A stretch of DNA of 64,000 nt from Sphaerolaimus hirsutus (GCA_964036195.1 OZ038458.1:248001-312000); one strand, 5' to 3'. Shown: positions 31,505-44,422, numbered from the stretch's first letter. Program-made: numbers and translations. The notes: a model not told the origin generated them from the letters alone.

Positions 31505-33170
31505 CGGATACCCGTACCTAGTACCCGTTCACCCCTAGTGAAAGCAATGTGATGGAGTGGGCAAAATACAAGTATGTTGGTTTTTTATTCAGATGTATTA
31601 CGGTATTCATATATCGAAGCATGCGTGCAGTCCGCAGACAATACATAAAATGCGCGTGTGTTTGTGTCCCGGCTGTAGGTAGCGCGGCAATAGAAACAGG
31701 ACCGTGTCATAGCATTTTGCTCGATTTTGTTGCCCAGTCTCGCGAGTTGTGTCTCTTTGCGTCGCGTGGCAAGTAAAGTAACCATGCTCATTCGGTTTAT
31801 GCACTCGCGATTTGTTGGGACTCGACCCGGACCCGGACCGACCCGGGTCGGGTATTTGTGTTGATTGACAGTTTTGCATGATTCGTGGTTCGGCTCGTGA
31901 TCTTGATGTGGCCTTTTAAATGCCTTATTATTCATTTTTGTAGTGGTAGAGAATGTCCGCTCAGCTGCCTGATTTTATTGTGTTTTGCGTATACTCCGCG
32001 GTCCTATGCAATTTCTGAATGAAACACTCCACCATGACGCCATCGTTAGTATAATCAAAAAACGTTTGAGGAAAAAACATTAGTCGCGTATACGCGACTC
32101 CGCTTTTTCATTTTATCAATATATTTATGTTGTTATGAAAGTGCGTGCATAAGCATCCTGCCCGAACACATAAATATGACATTTGAGCATTTTTCGCCAT
32201 ATTTTGTCTGTTTGTGCTTTGGCACTCTTCCAATGTAATTTTTACTGCCGTCCTATTGGAGACTGCCGTTCAATTGAAGGGTACCATTCTATTTCTTTTG
32301 TGAGTGCAAAAACGTGGCAAAACCTGCCGTTCTATTATAGGTTCCGCCCTCCTAGTGGAGATATGGCGTTGTATTAGAAGAAATAGAGTACTCGAAGAAA
32401 TACGGTGGCGACTTTGCAGGGAGTTTTGCTTGACTTTAGACACTTTCCATGACATATAACCCTCGGCACCGGGTCCTGCGAGTCGGGTCGGGTTTCTATT
32501 TCGAGTCCTAAACTGGCGCGCGACGGCGGCAGGAGCGTCCCCTCCGAGGCGACGCTGGGTGTATTACTTGCATTGCCGCGCGTGTGCTCTGTTCCCCTGC
32601 CCACTGCTCATGGCTGCCGTGCATGATTCCAGGGGGGGTATTCAAGGGGGGGGGGGGGCTATTTTGGCTTGCTTGGCTGGTTGGCTGTGCTTTAGAGTAT
32701 TTGTTCAAGGTAAATATTTAGGAGTACAATATTTGTTTATGATTTTTGAAGACCACCCTTTAGTTATTTTGAGTACCACTCTTTTTGGCTTTGGGGCGCG
32801 AAAATGATTCTTACTTGAATATATTCCGTATATCCTTGAGAAGTTTCCTTCCACAGAAAAATGTTTTCCGTCGGAATTTTTTCGAGGGGAACTTTTCAAG
32901 TGTAAGAATTATTTCTTCCCCTCAGGTAGTCGGGGGATGGGGGGGGGGGCTATTCGAGGGGTGGAACCACCCAGGGGATTGAGGATTCACGGTGCCTAAT
33001 AGCTGAATTGCGGATTGCTGAATCTGTGCATAAATAGCTTTCACTGTGCGGCGAAAATCAGAAACTGTACAATATTCTCCCGGAAAAATCGCCCCAGGAA
33101 ACGAAAAGCATTCAACCCGAAGCCACCACTCAAAAATTTCCAAACCCGCCAGCCAAACCGGCCTTCAGGC
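31505..33170. other. Repeat-rich stretch without a recognised gene
   Basis: Holds GACCCGGACCCG repeats near 31820-31850, a piece related to the duplicon (ACTCCGCGGTCC.., 31990-32160), a CCGTTCTAT-type fragment at 32230-32395, a family I-like fragment at 32405-32480, and G-runs of the CCGTATT type at 32630-32660 and 32935-32975. A GC-rich block at 32500-32630 could be exonic but shows no recognisable protein. Confidence 0.4.
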
Positions 33171-33346
33171 AGACAGGCACGGAGTTCCTCTGGAGGCTCT
33201 ATGGCTGGATATATTTATGCGCCGTGGCCCCTAGTCTGCCCACTGCGCACCTCTACTGACGGCGCTGCGGACTGCCCGGCCGCGCGACTCGCCTGTGGCG
33301 CTCGGGGGCTGTGCGCAAAGTCGTGGCCGTGGGGTCAGGCCTAAAT

Positions 33347-34863
33347 GGCATCTAATCCGCTTCGCATCTGGACCCGGATAGCATGGATTTCTGCCTGCTT
33401 GGCATCTAGACCTGCTTGGCATCTATCCAATGCTGGATGCCAAGCGGACTGTGGCATAGATGCCAAACGGGCGGGTAGGGCCAGATGCCAAGCGGGCAGG
33501 GGGGGTCTACATGTCCAGTGTATCATGTGCACAAAAAATATGAATTCAAAATGTGTAAAAATTTCAATGTTTTTCCCAATTATTATGATCAGCTGTCATG
33601 TGTCTTTGAATTTTTTTATTTAAATGCAAATATGAGTACAATTTGAAATGGGGAAGAAGGGTAGATACATGCATGCCCATGTAAATTCATAAATACAATT
33701 CTTTAGTAACCCTGTAAGAGTGGCTACTAGGATAAATTTTTATCAAGCCATTTTTTTGTGGGAATTGCATTTTGGGACACCATGCATGTAAAAAGCCTCA
33801 GTGTTAAGGGGCAACACTCAAATTGATTGATCATTTTTGGAAACAGCTTTGTAAACTTCCATGTGTATTGGGCCACCCTGTTCAAGTGGCTTTCAACATT
33901 GAGTTCCAGCAGTGTTCACATGGAATTTTAACTCATTTACAGGGTGGCCTACATTAGTGCATTCCTAGTTTCCCAGTTTAGCGCATATGGCTAAATTTCA
34001 ATCAAACACAGTATTTGGATCCACACAACACTAAATATATTGATCAATATTTTATTTCAATTTCATATCTCAAATTGGCTGATTTTGAGAAAATTAAATT
34101 AAATATGATCCCAGAAAATCTGTTAAAAATATCTAATTTGACCATTTATTTCTAAGCCACCATGTACACAATATTCAATGCATATCTCACCACACTACCC
34201 AGATCAATTTGAGTGTTGCCCCTTTAACACTGAGGCTTTTTACATGCATGGTGTCCCAAAATGCAATTCCTACCAAAAAATGGCTTGATAAAAATTTATT
34301 ATAGTAGCCACTCTTACAGGGTTACTAAAGAATTGTATGTATGAATTGGCATGGGCATGAATGTATTTATCTACCCTTCTTCCCCATTTAAACAGTACTC
34401 ATATTTGCATTTAAATAAAAAAATTCAGAGACACTTGACATCTGAAAACAATAATTGGGAAAACATTGAAATTTTTACACATTTTGAATTCATATTTTTT
34501 TGTGCACATGATACACTGGTCTGGATAAACAGGTGTACTCCTATAAAAATAAGTTGCAGGGTGACAGGTTCAGCTAGTAATATTTCAGCATGAATTTTTG
34601 AAAAAACAACATTTTTTGTCAGAATTCATTTTGGGACACCATGCATGCACAGGCGCGCAACAGCCCGCCATGAGGCACAGAAGCCATGAGGCTGTCTCGT
34701 GGGTGTGTGGGGGGGGGGGGTTCAGCCCGCTTGGCATCTACACCCACACAGCATGGAGACTGCATGGCATCTATGGGACGATAGATGCCACGCGGGTCTA
34801 GATGCCAAGCAGGCAGAAATCCATGCCACGCGGGTCCAGATGCCATGCAGGTTTAGATGCCGA
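33347..34863. mobile_element. Foldback element F: 1.5-kb palindrome with GGCATCTAGA-type arrays
   Basis: Left end has repeated TGGCATCTAxACC/GATGCCAAGCGG motifs (33347-33500), mirrored at 34725-34863. The inner arms mirror each other (for example GTGTATCATGTGCACAAAA with its complement near 34510, and CACCATGCATGTAAAAAGCC with its complement near 34240), meeting near 34020. Confidence 0.8.
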
Positions 34864-34892
34864 GCGGTGCAGACTCGTGGCCATGTCGTGTT

Positions 34893-35370
34893 CGGGGGTC
34901 TCCAAGATTTTGGCCCCGCGGGGGCTGGATAGATAGAAAATTGCTCCTCTGGAGGGATAGATAGCTGAAAATTTTTCTGGGGGGACTTGCGGGGGCAAAA
35001 TATATAAGGTTTTCCAGTGGATAGAAGGCAGAAAGGGGGAAAAATCGCTAAAAAAAGGTAAAACGTAGCTAAAATGGCTAAAACAGGTATATAAACATGT
35101 GTATAGGCGAAAGCGGTGATTTAAAAGGTGAAAAACTATAAAATGGTATGGAAATAAACGATTTCGAGCGAAAATTGGGCCAAAATTACTCAAAAATCAA
35201 TCCAGATAGGTAGGTAGCTGAGCAATTTCAGGGGGGGGGGGCTCAGGAGGTAGTAGCCAAAAAATTTGTCTCGGGATAGATGGATAGCTGAGAAACCTCC
35301 GGGATAGATAGATAGCTGGCGGATTTGGGGGGGCAGCCCCCCCAGCCCCCCCCCCCCCAGGAGACCCCTG
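34893..35370. mobile_element. Family D hAT-like MITE (copy 2)
   Basis: CGGGGGTCTCC and GGAGACCCCTG ends; flanks GTCGTGTT (34885-34892) and GTGGTGTT (35371-35378), seven of eight matching. Confidence 0.8.
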
Positions 35371-35499
35371 GTGGTGTTTATAGTTGGATTGTTTTTTTTA
35401 GGGGGGGGGGGGGCTTGAAGTGAAGTTCAGCATGGAATATTGCTTACATCAGGTTATAAGAGAAGGCTAATAAATTGACAATAATGATGGTCAATTCAG

Positions 35500-35680
35500 G
35501 GTACTTTCCAATGTAGGGGGTGGACATCTCCCAGACCATGTAAAAAATATTCTGTACAAATGACATATGTCAACTCGTGTAAAATGACAAACGGAAATTT
35601 GTCATTTTCCAGGGGCTTTTGATTGACTTCTGACACTTTGCATGACATTTGACATTTGACAGGGCTCTGAGTGTCAAGTC
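35500..35680. repeat. Family I-type fragment
   Basis: CCAGACCATGTAAAAAAT, TGACACTTTGCATGACATTTGAC and ACAGGGCTCTGAGTG match family I arms. Confidence 0.4.
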
Positions 35681-35962
35681 TAAAACAAAAATGTGTTCCC
35701 TTCATACCACTCTAACAAGACGGCAGCCACAATTTTTCGAACACACTTCGCACACGCGACTGAGTGCGTCCGGTGGCCAATGTGGCGCTTGGCTGAACGC
35801 TTCCCCCTTTCTGCCAGCCATTTTTCTATCCATGTGTGACTAGATTTATCAGTTGGCGTTTGAATGTTGATCATGCGAGATTACGCTTGAAATTTACGTT
35901 GAATAATCTTGTTTCAGTTTTTTACCCTTTTATGAAACAGACTTTATTCACTTATTTTATTA

Positions 35963-36204
35963 CCGTATTTGCTCGAAATACCCCCAGGGGGTCAATTTTT
36001 TCATAGTGGAAATTTTGAGAGAAAAACGTAAAAAAATGCAACAATAACCACCATTTATAAGTTTTTACAGCCTTATATAAGGATGTAGATGTTATAAACG
36101 ATGCTCTAACGTAACACAGTAAGTGTTTTGAACGTATGTTATGCATTTCCCGGACCACAAATACATAGTGCTCATTTTGAGGGGGGTATTTCGAGGAAAT
36201 ACGG
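35963..36204. mobile_element. Family H element, TA target
   Basis: CCGTATTTGCTCGAAATACC and GGTATTTCGAGGAAATACGG ends, flanked by TA on both sides. Confidence 0.8.
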
Positions 36205-36656
36205 TAACTAAGTGCGTCAATGCACTTTTTATCCTTATTAGTCTAGTTGCCTTAGCATGTCCCGTGCTGAAATTTCCTTCGGCCAACAGATTTCTTTTTA
36301 TCGCAGTATGATTCACGCTGCGTATGATCAAGTGATTAAAAATAAAATCATACTTATTTGGTGCGCGCCTGAAAAACCGGCCAGATTAATTTAAACAATT
36401 GGAATAACGTACATATTCATTTTACAGCGGCTCCAATTTTCTCCGCCTTAAACTCAGCCGAACGAATCTACCTATTCCAATGAACCATGATTAAAAGACC
36501 TACATAAATATTTCAACCCACCTAAAAATAACAAAACATCTATCTATCAATTTACTATCAACAAAACACAACGAATAAAATCCCCAAATCAACCCAAAAC
36601 CCGTCAAAATCTCCACCCATGCCCAAGCTGTAGTCCCTGTTCAGCTCCAGCGTGGA

Positions 36657-36776
36657 CTAGGAGCTGACCGGCGCCGGCGGCACGTACTTAATTAGCAGTT
36701 TTGCTGTGGCGGCAGCTGCAGCTCGCAGCCGCTTATGCCCGCGCAGGCGGGTGGCGCTAAGCGCGCCGGCCAGAAA
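36657..36776 (-). CDS. Possible terminal exon, unrecognised
   Basis: A GC-rich island in AT-rich DNA with an open minus-strand frame ending in TAG at 36657, encoding an Ala/Arg/Lys-rich segment (LRGHKRLRAAAAATAK, then LLIKYVPPAPVSS). No clear acceptor precedes it. An alternative reading takes CCTAG as an acceptor for a following exon reading STLELNRDYSLGMGGDFDG. The only basis is composition and an open frame. Confidence 0.2.
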   Translation of the reverse strand, partial: FLAGALSATRLRGHKRLRAAAAATAKLLIKYVPPAPVSS

Positions 36777-37277
36777 AATAGGGTGTGTTTTTTATTTTTT
36801 TATTTTTTTTTAGTTGAAATGGGTTTGATGGGTTGAAAAGAGTCGGGAATGTTTTTGTTGTCGTTGTGTTGGTGACCCTTGTGGCGGAGATTTGAATTTG
36901 TTTTTTTTCTATTCGGAAAATTAGGAATGTTGGGAAAAATGGAAATTGGAATGTTTTCAAATATTCTATGCTGTTTATGTCCAAAATGTTTCACCGACAC
37001 TATAGATCATCCCAGTAAAAATGTATAAAACGTGGGGATGGCATCCACACTAATAATAAACAATAAAACAGGTATTAGCCTAAGAAAAAACATGAGTAAA
37101 TATGAGTATAATATGAACGTCGGAACACTTTATTTTTAGTTGGTTCATTACCACCACTTGAAACAAACCAAATTCAGGCGTGCATGAAAACACGTGAAAA
37201 ATTAGCTGCTATTATGAAAATGAGATGGATTGAAATTTATATTAGGTATATATTAATATACATAGATGGCCGGATAA

Positions 37278-38055
37278 GTGGGGACTTTCATTCCAAAAGT
37301 TAACATATCCAGATTTTTCGATTTTTCAAAATCGCATTTTAAAGTTTGGCGCTGGCCCGGCAGAGCCATGTTTGGGCGACAAAGCTTGCCCTGCACTTTT
37401 CAGATATCTCGGACATTTGTCTACAATTTTTGTCGGCTGGTAAATATTTTGGGAGTTATGTCATATTTTGTAAACCACCCAAAATAAGGAGTAAATTTGA
37501 AAATTTGAACTTGAAATGTAAATAACTTCCTAACGGTGCATCGCAGGGCAGAACCAATTACACCACTGAGAAGCCCTTTGCGAGAAGTACACAAACCTAA
37601 ATTTTCAGATCTATATTTATAACCTTACTTGATTTATAGAGCAAAATAAATTTGGAAATTCACGTATGCACATTTGGAAATGAAACTTTATTTTGTATGG
37701 GAAATCCGGCCGGCTCTTCGCGAGCGATCCGGAGCACGCGTGCACTTTTGGAAATGAAACTATTTTTTGGATATGTGCACTTATGAAATGAAACTCCGGT
37801 GGTCCGACATGGATATGTGCACTTACGAAATGAAAGTCCTGTTTTTCATAGGGGATCTGAGATGGATATGTGCGCTTTCGATATGAAAATTGTGATTTTT
37901 CTGAAAAACGGTACCACTGTATCTCGGGAACGAAATGGACTATAACACTGATTTTTTTACCAAAATGGGCAGAATTATACGTGGATGTCGAATCCACAGC
38001 TAACTCGATTTTTCTGGATTTGGCGCTTGTGAACTTTTGGAACGGAAGTCCCTAA
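37278..38055. mobile_element. Family T inverted-repeat element, uninterrupted copy
   Basis: Ends GGGGACTTTCATTCC and GGAACGGAAGTCCC. Matches the reverse complement of 4738-6990 without the nested family S insertion. Interior contains ATATGTGCACTTACGAAATG motifs repeated several times. Confidence 0.7.
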
Positions 38056-38216
38056 GTGTCTCCAAATTGTGGACTTTTTATGTATTGACCCACCTGAATA
38101 TTGCCTTAAGTTATGCTGCCTTTCCAGGTGTATGGATTGGTGAAAACAAAGCTGTGGTTCAAAATGTTTGAAATATTACATTATTTTTATACTAGGTATT
38201 TATGTAGAGTTGCATT

Positions 38217-38886
38217 TAGGGATGGCAAGCGCTTTTTTTCAAGCGCTTTTTTTTTTAAAACGCCGCTTTTTAAAAAAAAAATCGCTAGGGTCCCAGCGCT
38301 GTTTTTTTTTAAAAAAGCGCTGGCAAAAAATTTTGTACGTATGCACTAGGTATTTTGCTATTTTTCGTGAGCAAGCGCGAAATTTCACATGCAAATTACC
38401 ACTGGTGGCTGTTTTCATTGGTTTTGTGGCATTTTTATAGTCATTGCTTCTATTCCTGCATGCTATCATGTAATAATAAGTTGTGATATGTTAGTGTAGT
38501 ATAGAATATTCAGCCAATGTGCTCCCACATATTTCTACAGTGGGAAACATTGGTCTCAATGTATTAGCCTTCTCTTATAGCCTTATTTATAAGCACTATT
38601 TCATGCCTAACTTCACTTGAAGTCATGAAACATTCACAAACAGTGATATACATAATGAGTCAACAAAAAAGTAATTTTGGGCGGAAATCACCACTTATCA
38701 TGTTGTCCCATGACTACACGGCCATTCTATGGCTATATATCATCACAATTGCTGCCAATTGTCTGATATACCTGTATATATTGATACAGAACCATATTTT
38801 GGAGCTTTTTAGGGAACGTCTGGACATTTTTTGAAAAAAAGCGAAAAAAGCGGGGCCGTTAAAAAAAGCGCTTTTTTCCATCCCTA
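38217..38886. mobile_element. Family C hAT-like MITE (copy 2)
   Basis: Tips TAGGGATGG and CCATCCCTA; left flank GTTGCATT (38209-38216), right flank GTGCATT (38887-38893), the latter missing one T. A family D element follows directly. Confidence 0.9.
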
Positions 38887-38893
38887 GTGCATT

Positions 38894-39368
38894 CAGGGGT
38901 CTCCAAGATTTTGGCCCTCCGGGGGCTGGATAGATAGAAAATCGCTCCTCCCGAGGGATAGATAGCTGAAAAATATTCTGGGTGTTGGAGGGGGCACAAT
39001 GTATAGTCTTTTTCAAGGTTAAGAAGGCAGAAAGGGGAAAAATCGATAATAATCAGTTAAAAGTAGCCAAAAGTAGGTTTCAAATGGCTAAAAATAGGTA
39101 TATAACCATGTATATAGCCGGAAAACACGATTTTGAAGGTGAGAAACTATAAAAAGGTGTGAAAATTAGTGATTTTGAGCGAAAATTGGGGCAAAGTTTC
39201 ACAAAAAGCTGAGCGATTTGGGGGGGGGGGGGTCTGAGGGTAGTAGCCAAAAAATTTGCCTCGGGATAGATAGATAGCCGAGCAGCCGCTTTGATAGATA
39301 CCTAGATAGCTGGCCGATTTGGGGGGGGGGCAGCCCGCCCTCCAGCCCCCTCCCCTAGGAGACCCCTG
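38894..39368. mobile_element. Family D hAT-like MITE (copy 3)
   Basis: Tips CAGGGGTCTCC and GGAGACCCCTG; left flank GTGCATT (38887-38893), right flank GTTGCATT (39369-39376). It used the same 8-bp target as the family C element to its left. Confidence 0.9.
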
Positions 39369-39827
39369 GTTGCATTTACATATAGGGTCACTTTTCGATA
39401 TGGATATTCGATATGAGAAAATAGTCGATTTATGTAAAATTTATATTGGAGAAACATTTTCTTTTATCATAGGTAGGCAATTTTAGTCAGACTTGAAAAT
39501 ATAGATTGTCTACGTAGTTCCACTAATTTTGCCACCTTACTCGTACTAAATGAAGTACAAAATGACTCAATTGAAATATTGAGCATAGTTAAGCTCATTA
39601 CGCTTTGCTTGTTCTCTTCAGTTTCCAATTCCTCAAGTTGACAAGTGACAAGTTGTGGTGACTAAAGTAAAAGTTTTGATAGTCATGTGATATGTAAGTA
39701 AACTTATAATGAGCAAGCATTTCGCTGGAGATTTTTTTCGGATATCAGTTGTGTCACACTTGACTTACCACCTACAACTTCATTTAACCCTTGCCACTTT
39801 TCTACTCACTCGTTCGGTTGCGTATTT

Positions 39828-40185
39828 GTCCCTGGGGCCAGTCCCAGACCCTGTAAAGTAAAGTGTCAAATGTCATGTAAAATGTCATGCAAAGTGTCAT
39901 TTATCATGACAAATGTAATGGAAAGTGTCAATTATCATGCAAAGTGTCATTTATCATGACAAATGTAATGGAAAGTGTCAATTATCATGCAAAGTGTCAT
40001 TTATCATGACAAATGTAATGGAAAGTGTCAATTATCATGCAAAGTGTCATTTATCATGACAAAAGTAATGGGAAGTGTCAATTATCATGCAAAGTTCAGT
40101 AATAAACTATTTTCTTTTTGTTTTGATTGACATTTTACATGACATTGACACTTTACTTTACACTTTACAGTGTCTGGAACTGCCC
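39828..40185. mobile_element. Family I inverted-repeat element with a 50-bp tandem array
   Basis: GGGCCAGTCCCAGACCCTG at the left and CAGTGTCTGGAACTGCCCCC at the right. About 39884-40095 is a tandem array of period 50 bp (TTATCATGAC begins at 39901, 39951, 40001, 40051). Confidence 0.75.
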
Positions 40186-41309
40186 CCTCGACCCTGGTGC
40201 CACTCACGGACTCTGTAAAATTCCAAATGACATGCAAATTATCAAACTCTGTAAAATGTTATTAAAAAACTATATAAGAAGTGTGCCAGTTTCTAGGGCA
40301 TTTTCTATGACATTTGACAGTTTGCATTAACAGTTGACATTTTGCGGGGCATTTTACATGACGCTTGCGACGTTGCATGACATTTTACATTTTACAGGGT
40401 CTGGGTGTGTGGCACCTGGTCTAACCTTGTAACAGGGCAGAGCACTTGACAAGTTGTTCAATTGGCTCCGGGTGTCCTCCTGTTTTGTCTGTTTCGAACT
40501 AAATGCGCCGCAAATTATTAAGCATTTGCGTGCAAGTGCAAAAGAGATTAGGTATTTATTTACATGTGCCCACTGCTCAGTGTGCGGTTGCGAGACAACG
40601 TGTGCTGATACACAGGGAGGTAAAACAACACTTTTCGATCGTATTTATGAAATTTTGTTCTTTTATATGGCATAGTAGTGTGTATTTGCTTCTATCTCTG
40701 CATTATCATTGTCACGTAATCTGAAGCCTCTACTTCAAAAAGTCGATAACTCCAAAAAGTCGATTTCGAGATACCTTATAGCATTTTATGCCGGTTATGC
40801 ACGCGTGTCCAATGGACGCGCTCGCTGACTGTGATAAAGTTCCAAATGTTGATTATCAAGTGTCAAATTTTTCGCTCCTGATTTCAATATGAAAGGAAGA
40901 TGCAAGAGAATTTCTGCACGTTTCACGTTTAGAAGTAGGTAAGCGCTGCACATTACCATTTACTGCTTGTTTGTTTTTTCAGAAAAAGAGTAGACTTATC
41001 GGCTTTTTGCTGGTAACAGCATGTACATAGTTATCGACTTCTTGCTGGAGATTATTTTGGAAATTGTTCCTGATTGTCCCAACAGTTTCAAAATGTGAAA
41101 CCTGAAAAACTGAAAAACCTGAATGTTGAACAATGTGCGAGATGTCGGTTCGGTACACAATTTTCGAAATATTGGAGTTGTCGACTTTTATAAGACGCCG
41201 CAATGCTCTAAAAACATTTGTCTCCCAAATCTTTAAGCTTACGTTTAAGCATACTTCAGGTATCCTCAATCTTTTGCAGCACAAGTCAGCGTCAGAAGTG
41301 AACTGTATA

Positions 41310-41686
41310 CCGTATTTGCTCGAAATACCCCCCTGGGGTTTAATTTATCAGAGTGAGAATTTTGAGGGGGGTTTAACGAGGGGCGATATTTCGAGGGGGT
41401 TATGATTTCGGCAGAATTTTTTAAACTGCGAAAACTAATTTGTTGTTTGTAAAGTACGCAGACTAGAAAATTGCAACAATAAGCAGCACGTATAATAGTC
41501 TATAGACTTTTATACATATTTATGTAGATGGTATAAACCCTGTTGTAACATCGTGTGTTCTGCGTTGCCCGCACCACAAACCGCAGCTTTTGTCATTTAC
41601 ACTCAATTTGGGGGGGGGGTATTTCGAGTCGGGGGTGCATAAATTCATACTGGCCATTTTGAGGGGGGTATTTCGAGGAAATACGG
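41310..41686. mobile_element. Family H element, TA target
   Basis: CCGTATTTGCTCGAAATACC and GGTATTTCGAGGAAATACGG ends flanked by TA. Confidence 0.8.
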
Positions 41687-41779
41687 TATATTTCCGTTTA
41701 ACTCACATAGGTAAGATCAAATGGCAACTGCGGTCCATTTTTCTTATCCCGTCACGCGACTTGCGCCCAATGCGTGTGC

Positions 41780-42420
41780 ACACGCTAAACTGCAAACTGT
41801 GTTCTGGTAAACTCATAAATCGGCTTTGAACGCATTTGAGTTTACTGGAATGAGTTATTCTTGATCCCCATCAACTGCAGTTGACAGATACCTTATTTTG
41901 GTAAACTCACATGCATTCAAAGCCAATTTATGACTTTACCAGCACACAGTTTGCAGTTTAGCGTGTGTACCCCCATTAAATGTAGTAAATGTGCATGGTA
42001 TAAATACGCATTTACTGGCCTCTACATTAGCGCCATTTCTACTGCAGCGCAGTGCAATTTTATAAAGTGCGCACAGATGTAGCATTGGGATTTAGTTCCA
42101 AAAAGCGTGACGAAATTTCAAATTTGGCGCGGCATTTTTTGGGAAAGGTTTCAGGTCATAAATAGTTGTTTTGTTAGACATTTTACGTGTGTACACATTG
42201 TCGCTGCGCACACTACTTTACTAACCAAATTCTGAATATTGAGTAAACTCATGATTAGTAAACTCTAAATCAGCTTTGAACGCATTTGAGTTTACTAGAA
42301 TGAGTGATTTTTATCTCCTTCAACTGTAGTTGACATACACATCACCCTGGTCAACTGATTATCCAATCAAAGCTGATTTATGAGTTTATTGAACTTTTAG
42401 GTTGCTGGGTGTAAACATCT
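41780..42420. mobile_element. Two tandemly placed family J relatives
   Basis: 41780-41970 (ACACGCTAAACTGCAAACTGTG and its mirror) and 42203-42420 share GAACGCATTTGAGTTTACT and CAACTGxAGTTGACA centres. Confidence 0.5.
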
Positions 42421-43535
42421 CAGAAGACATCACATACTCATTTCATTTTGAAACATCAGAATGTTATTTTTTCACTACTCTGCCACTCATGAAGTTCCCA
42501 TCACCACTAAGGCACTTATCATTGATTTTCATTTCATTTTTTAAAAGAAACAATAATAATTTTCTTGCATGATGAAATCTGAATATTTTAGTGTTTATGG
42601 GAACAGATGTGTAGATAGCACTGTGTTAAACATATCATCACTGTAAATAAAAATCTTCACATAAAAACTACCCTAGCAGTCACATGCTCAGTTGATTGCT
42701 TTGATCTGGAAATACTGGGATACTGAAAGTTAAATAAATTATGACACTTGTGCAAAATAAAGTAAAAATGTCCTGATGAAGCATTCAAGTATTTGAGTTA
42801 GTGCTTTTTTAGCCAGAAATGGAAGAAAATTAGAAAATATAGATAAAAAACAGCTGATTTTAGGGGAAAATGTCATATTTAGAAAGTGAACCTGTGATGA
42901 AACTTTGTATTTACTGAGACTATATACCTGACTGATTTTGTGAACATTTAGGGTAATGTTAGCATGTAATTTCTGGCGAAATAATAAACCCCTCGAATAA
43001 GCTCCACCTCGAGTGAACCCCCCTCGAATTAACTTCATTTGAATTAAACCCCTCTTGAATAATCCCCCCTTCAATTTTTTTCGCGAAATAATAAACCCAC
43101 TGGTGGTTTTTCAAGGAAAAATTTTAGATAGCCAGCTGCTCTGATAAAGTAAATGGTTAGCTTGGACATCTTCCTTTACATCAAAAGTTCTGACTGACCC
43201 AAAGGAATTTCACATAGGTAGTTTAATTCAGCTAAGACATTGAAATTCATAAAAAAATCTATAAAACAGATTTTATTTCATCCATCCAAAGAAATTAGGA
43301 TTTGGCATTTAGCCAATTTTAGGAATGTGTTTGTGCAACTGCACAGAACACTGCCCCAATAAATGTTGATCAGACAAGAGTACCCCTTCTCTACTGTAGA
43401 TCTCGCGGTAGATATATTTACTGCTTTTCAGTGCTTTTCTATTCATGCCATAACAAGTCTTTGGGCAAATACAATATTTGGAGTAAAAAATCTATTTAGA
43501 CTTTTGATTTTTGCTGATTTTAATGTAGCCATGTA
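42421..43535. other. No gene recognised
   Basis: AT-rich DNA with a CCTCGAATAA/CCCCTCGAATT fragment of the CCGTATT family at 42985-43115. Confidence 0.4.
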
Positions 43536-43925
43536 CCGTATTTCTTGTAAAAGAAGAGCGCCGTTCTATTTTTTCGTCGACTTTTTTACCTGCCGTTCTT
43601 CTAGATATGCCGTTCTATTGGAGGCTGCCGTTCTATTATTTCACCAATCTTTTTCACAGATTTTTTTCATCTGAACATATTATTTTCATGACACATGAGC
43701 AACATTTTGATATCATAGCATCAACTCAAACAAAACAAAATATGAAAACAACTCCTTTATCATAGTTCTGAGCACCTTGGATGTTCTCATTTCACTACCC
43801 ATTTTAAAATATTTGTGTTTTGGCACGCTTTCAGTGTTAATTCTACCTGCCAGTCTATTGGAAGTGTCGTTATATTGTAGGTTCCGTTATATTGGAGGTA
43901 TGCCGTTCTATTAGAAGAAATATGG
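43536..43925. mobile_element. Family G element (CCGTTCTATT arrays), TA target
   Basis: CCGTATTTCTTGTAAAAGAA at the left and TTAGAAGAAATATGG at the right, flanked by TA; CCGTTCTATTGGAG motifs repeat in both arms. Confidence 0.7.
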
Positions 43926-44219
43926 TAAATATTTGTCTTAATTACTGATATTAAATGAGTTTTAAGAGATAATTTTGATGAAATTAATTGATTTGTTCTA
44001 GACTAATCCTCCTCCCACACAGAGCATTGAATAATATTTTTGTTTACGGGATAAATTTATCAAAAATGACGTTGCGTTATCCAACTCAATTGTTTTCGTC
44101 GGGAAGTAATAACTATTTGCAAACATAAAAGCTTTCCCACACGCTAAGATAGGTCAATGATATACCGTAAATTTTCTCGAAATGCTCTCTGGGGTTTACT
44201 ATTTCGCTAGAAATTTTGA

Positions 44220-44422
44220 CCGGGTGGCAGTCCCAAGCCATGTAAAGTGTAAAGTAAAGTGTCAAATGTAAAGTCAAATGCAAAGTAAACTGTCAATTGT
44301 CATGCAAAGTTCAGTAATAAAATCTTTTCTTTTTTGTTTTGATTGACACTTTACTTTGCATTTGACTTTACATTTGACACTTTACTTTACACTTTACAGG
44401 GCTTGGGACTGCCCCCTGATGG
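44220..44422. mobile_element. Family I inverted-repeat element
   Basis: GGTGGCAGTCCCAAGCC and GGGCTTGGGACTGCCCCC ends. Nearly identical to 48010-48222, suggesting a recent shared source. Confidence 0.75.

Noticed and set aside
31585-31935. 116-codon minus ORF at 31.6-31.9 kb
   Set aside because: No recognisable domain, no exon-like GC rise apart from a GACCCGG repeat, and no supporting splice pattern.
33171-33340. GC-rich block with short frames (for example EFLWRLYGWIYL)
   Set aside because: An acceptor-like CTTCAG precedes it, but all frames are short and it abuts a foldback element. Too weak to call an exon.
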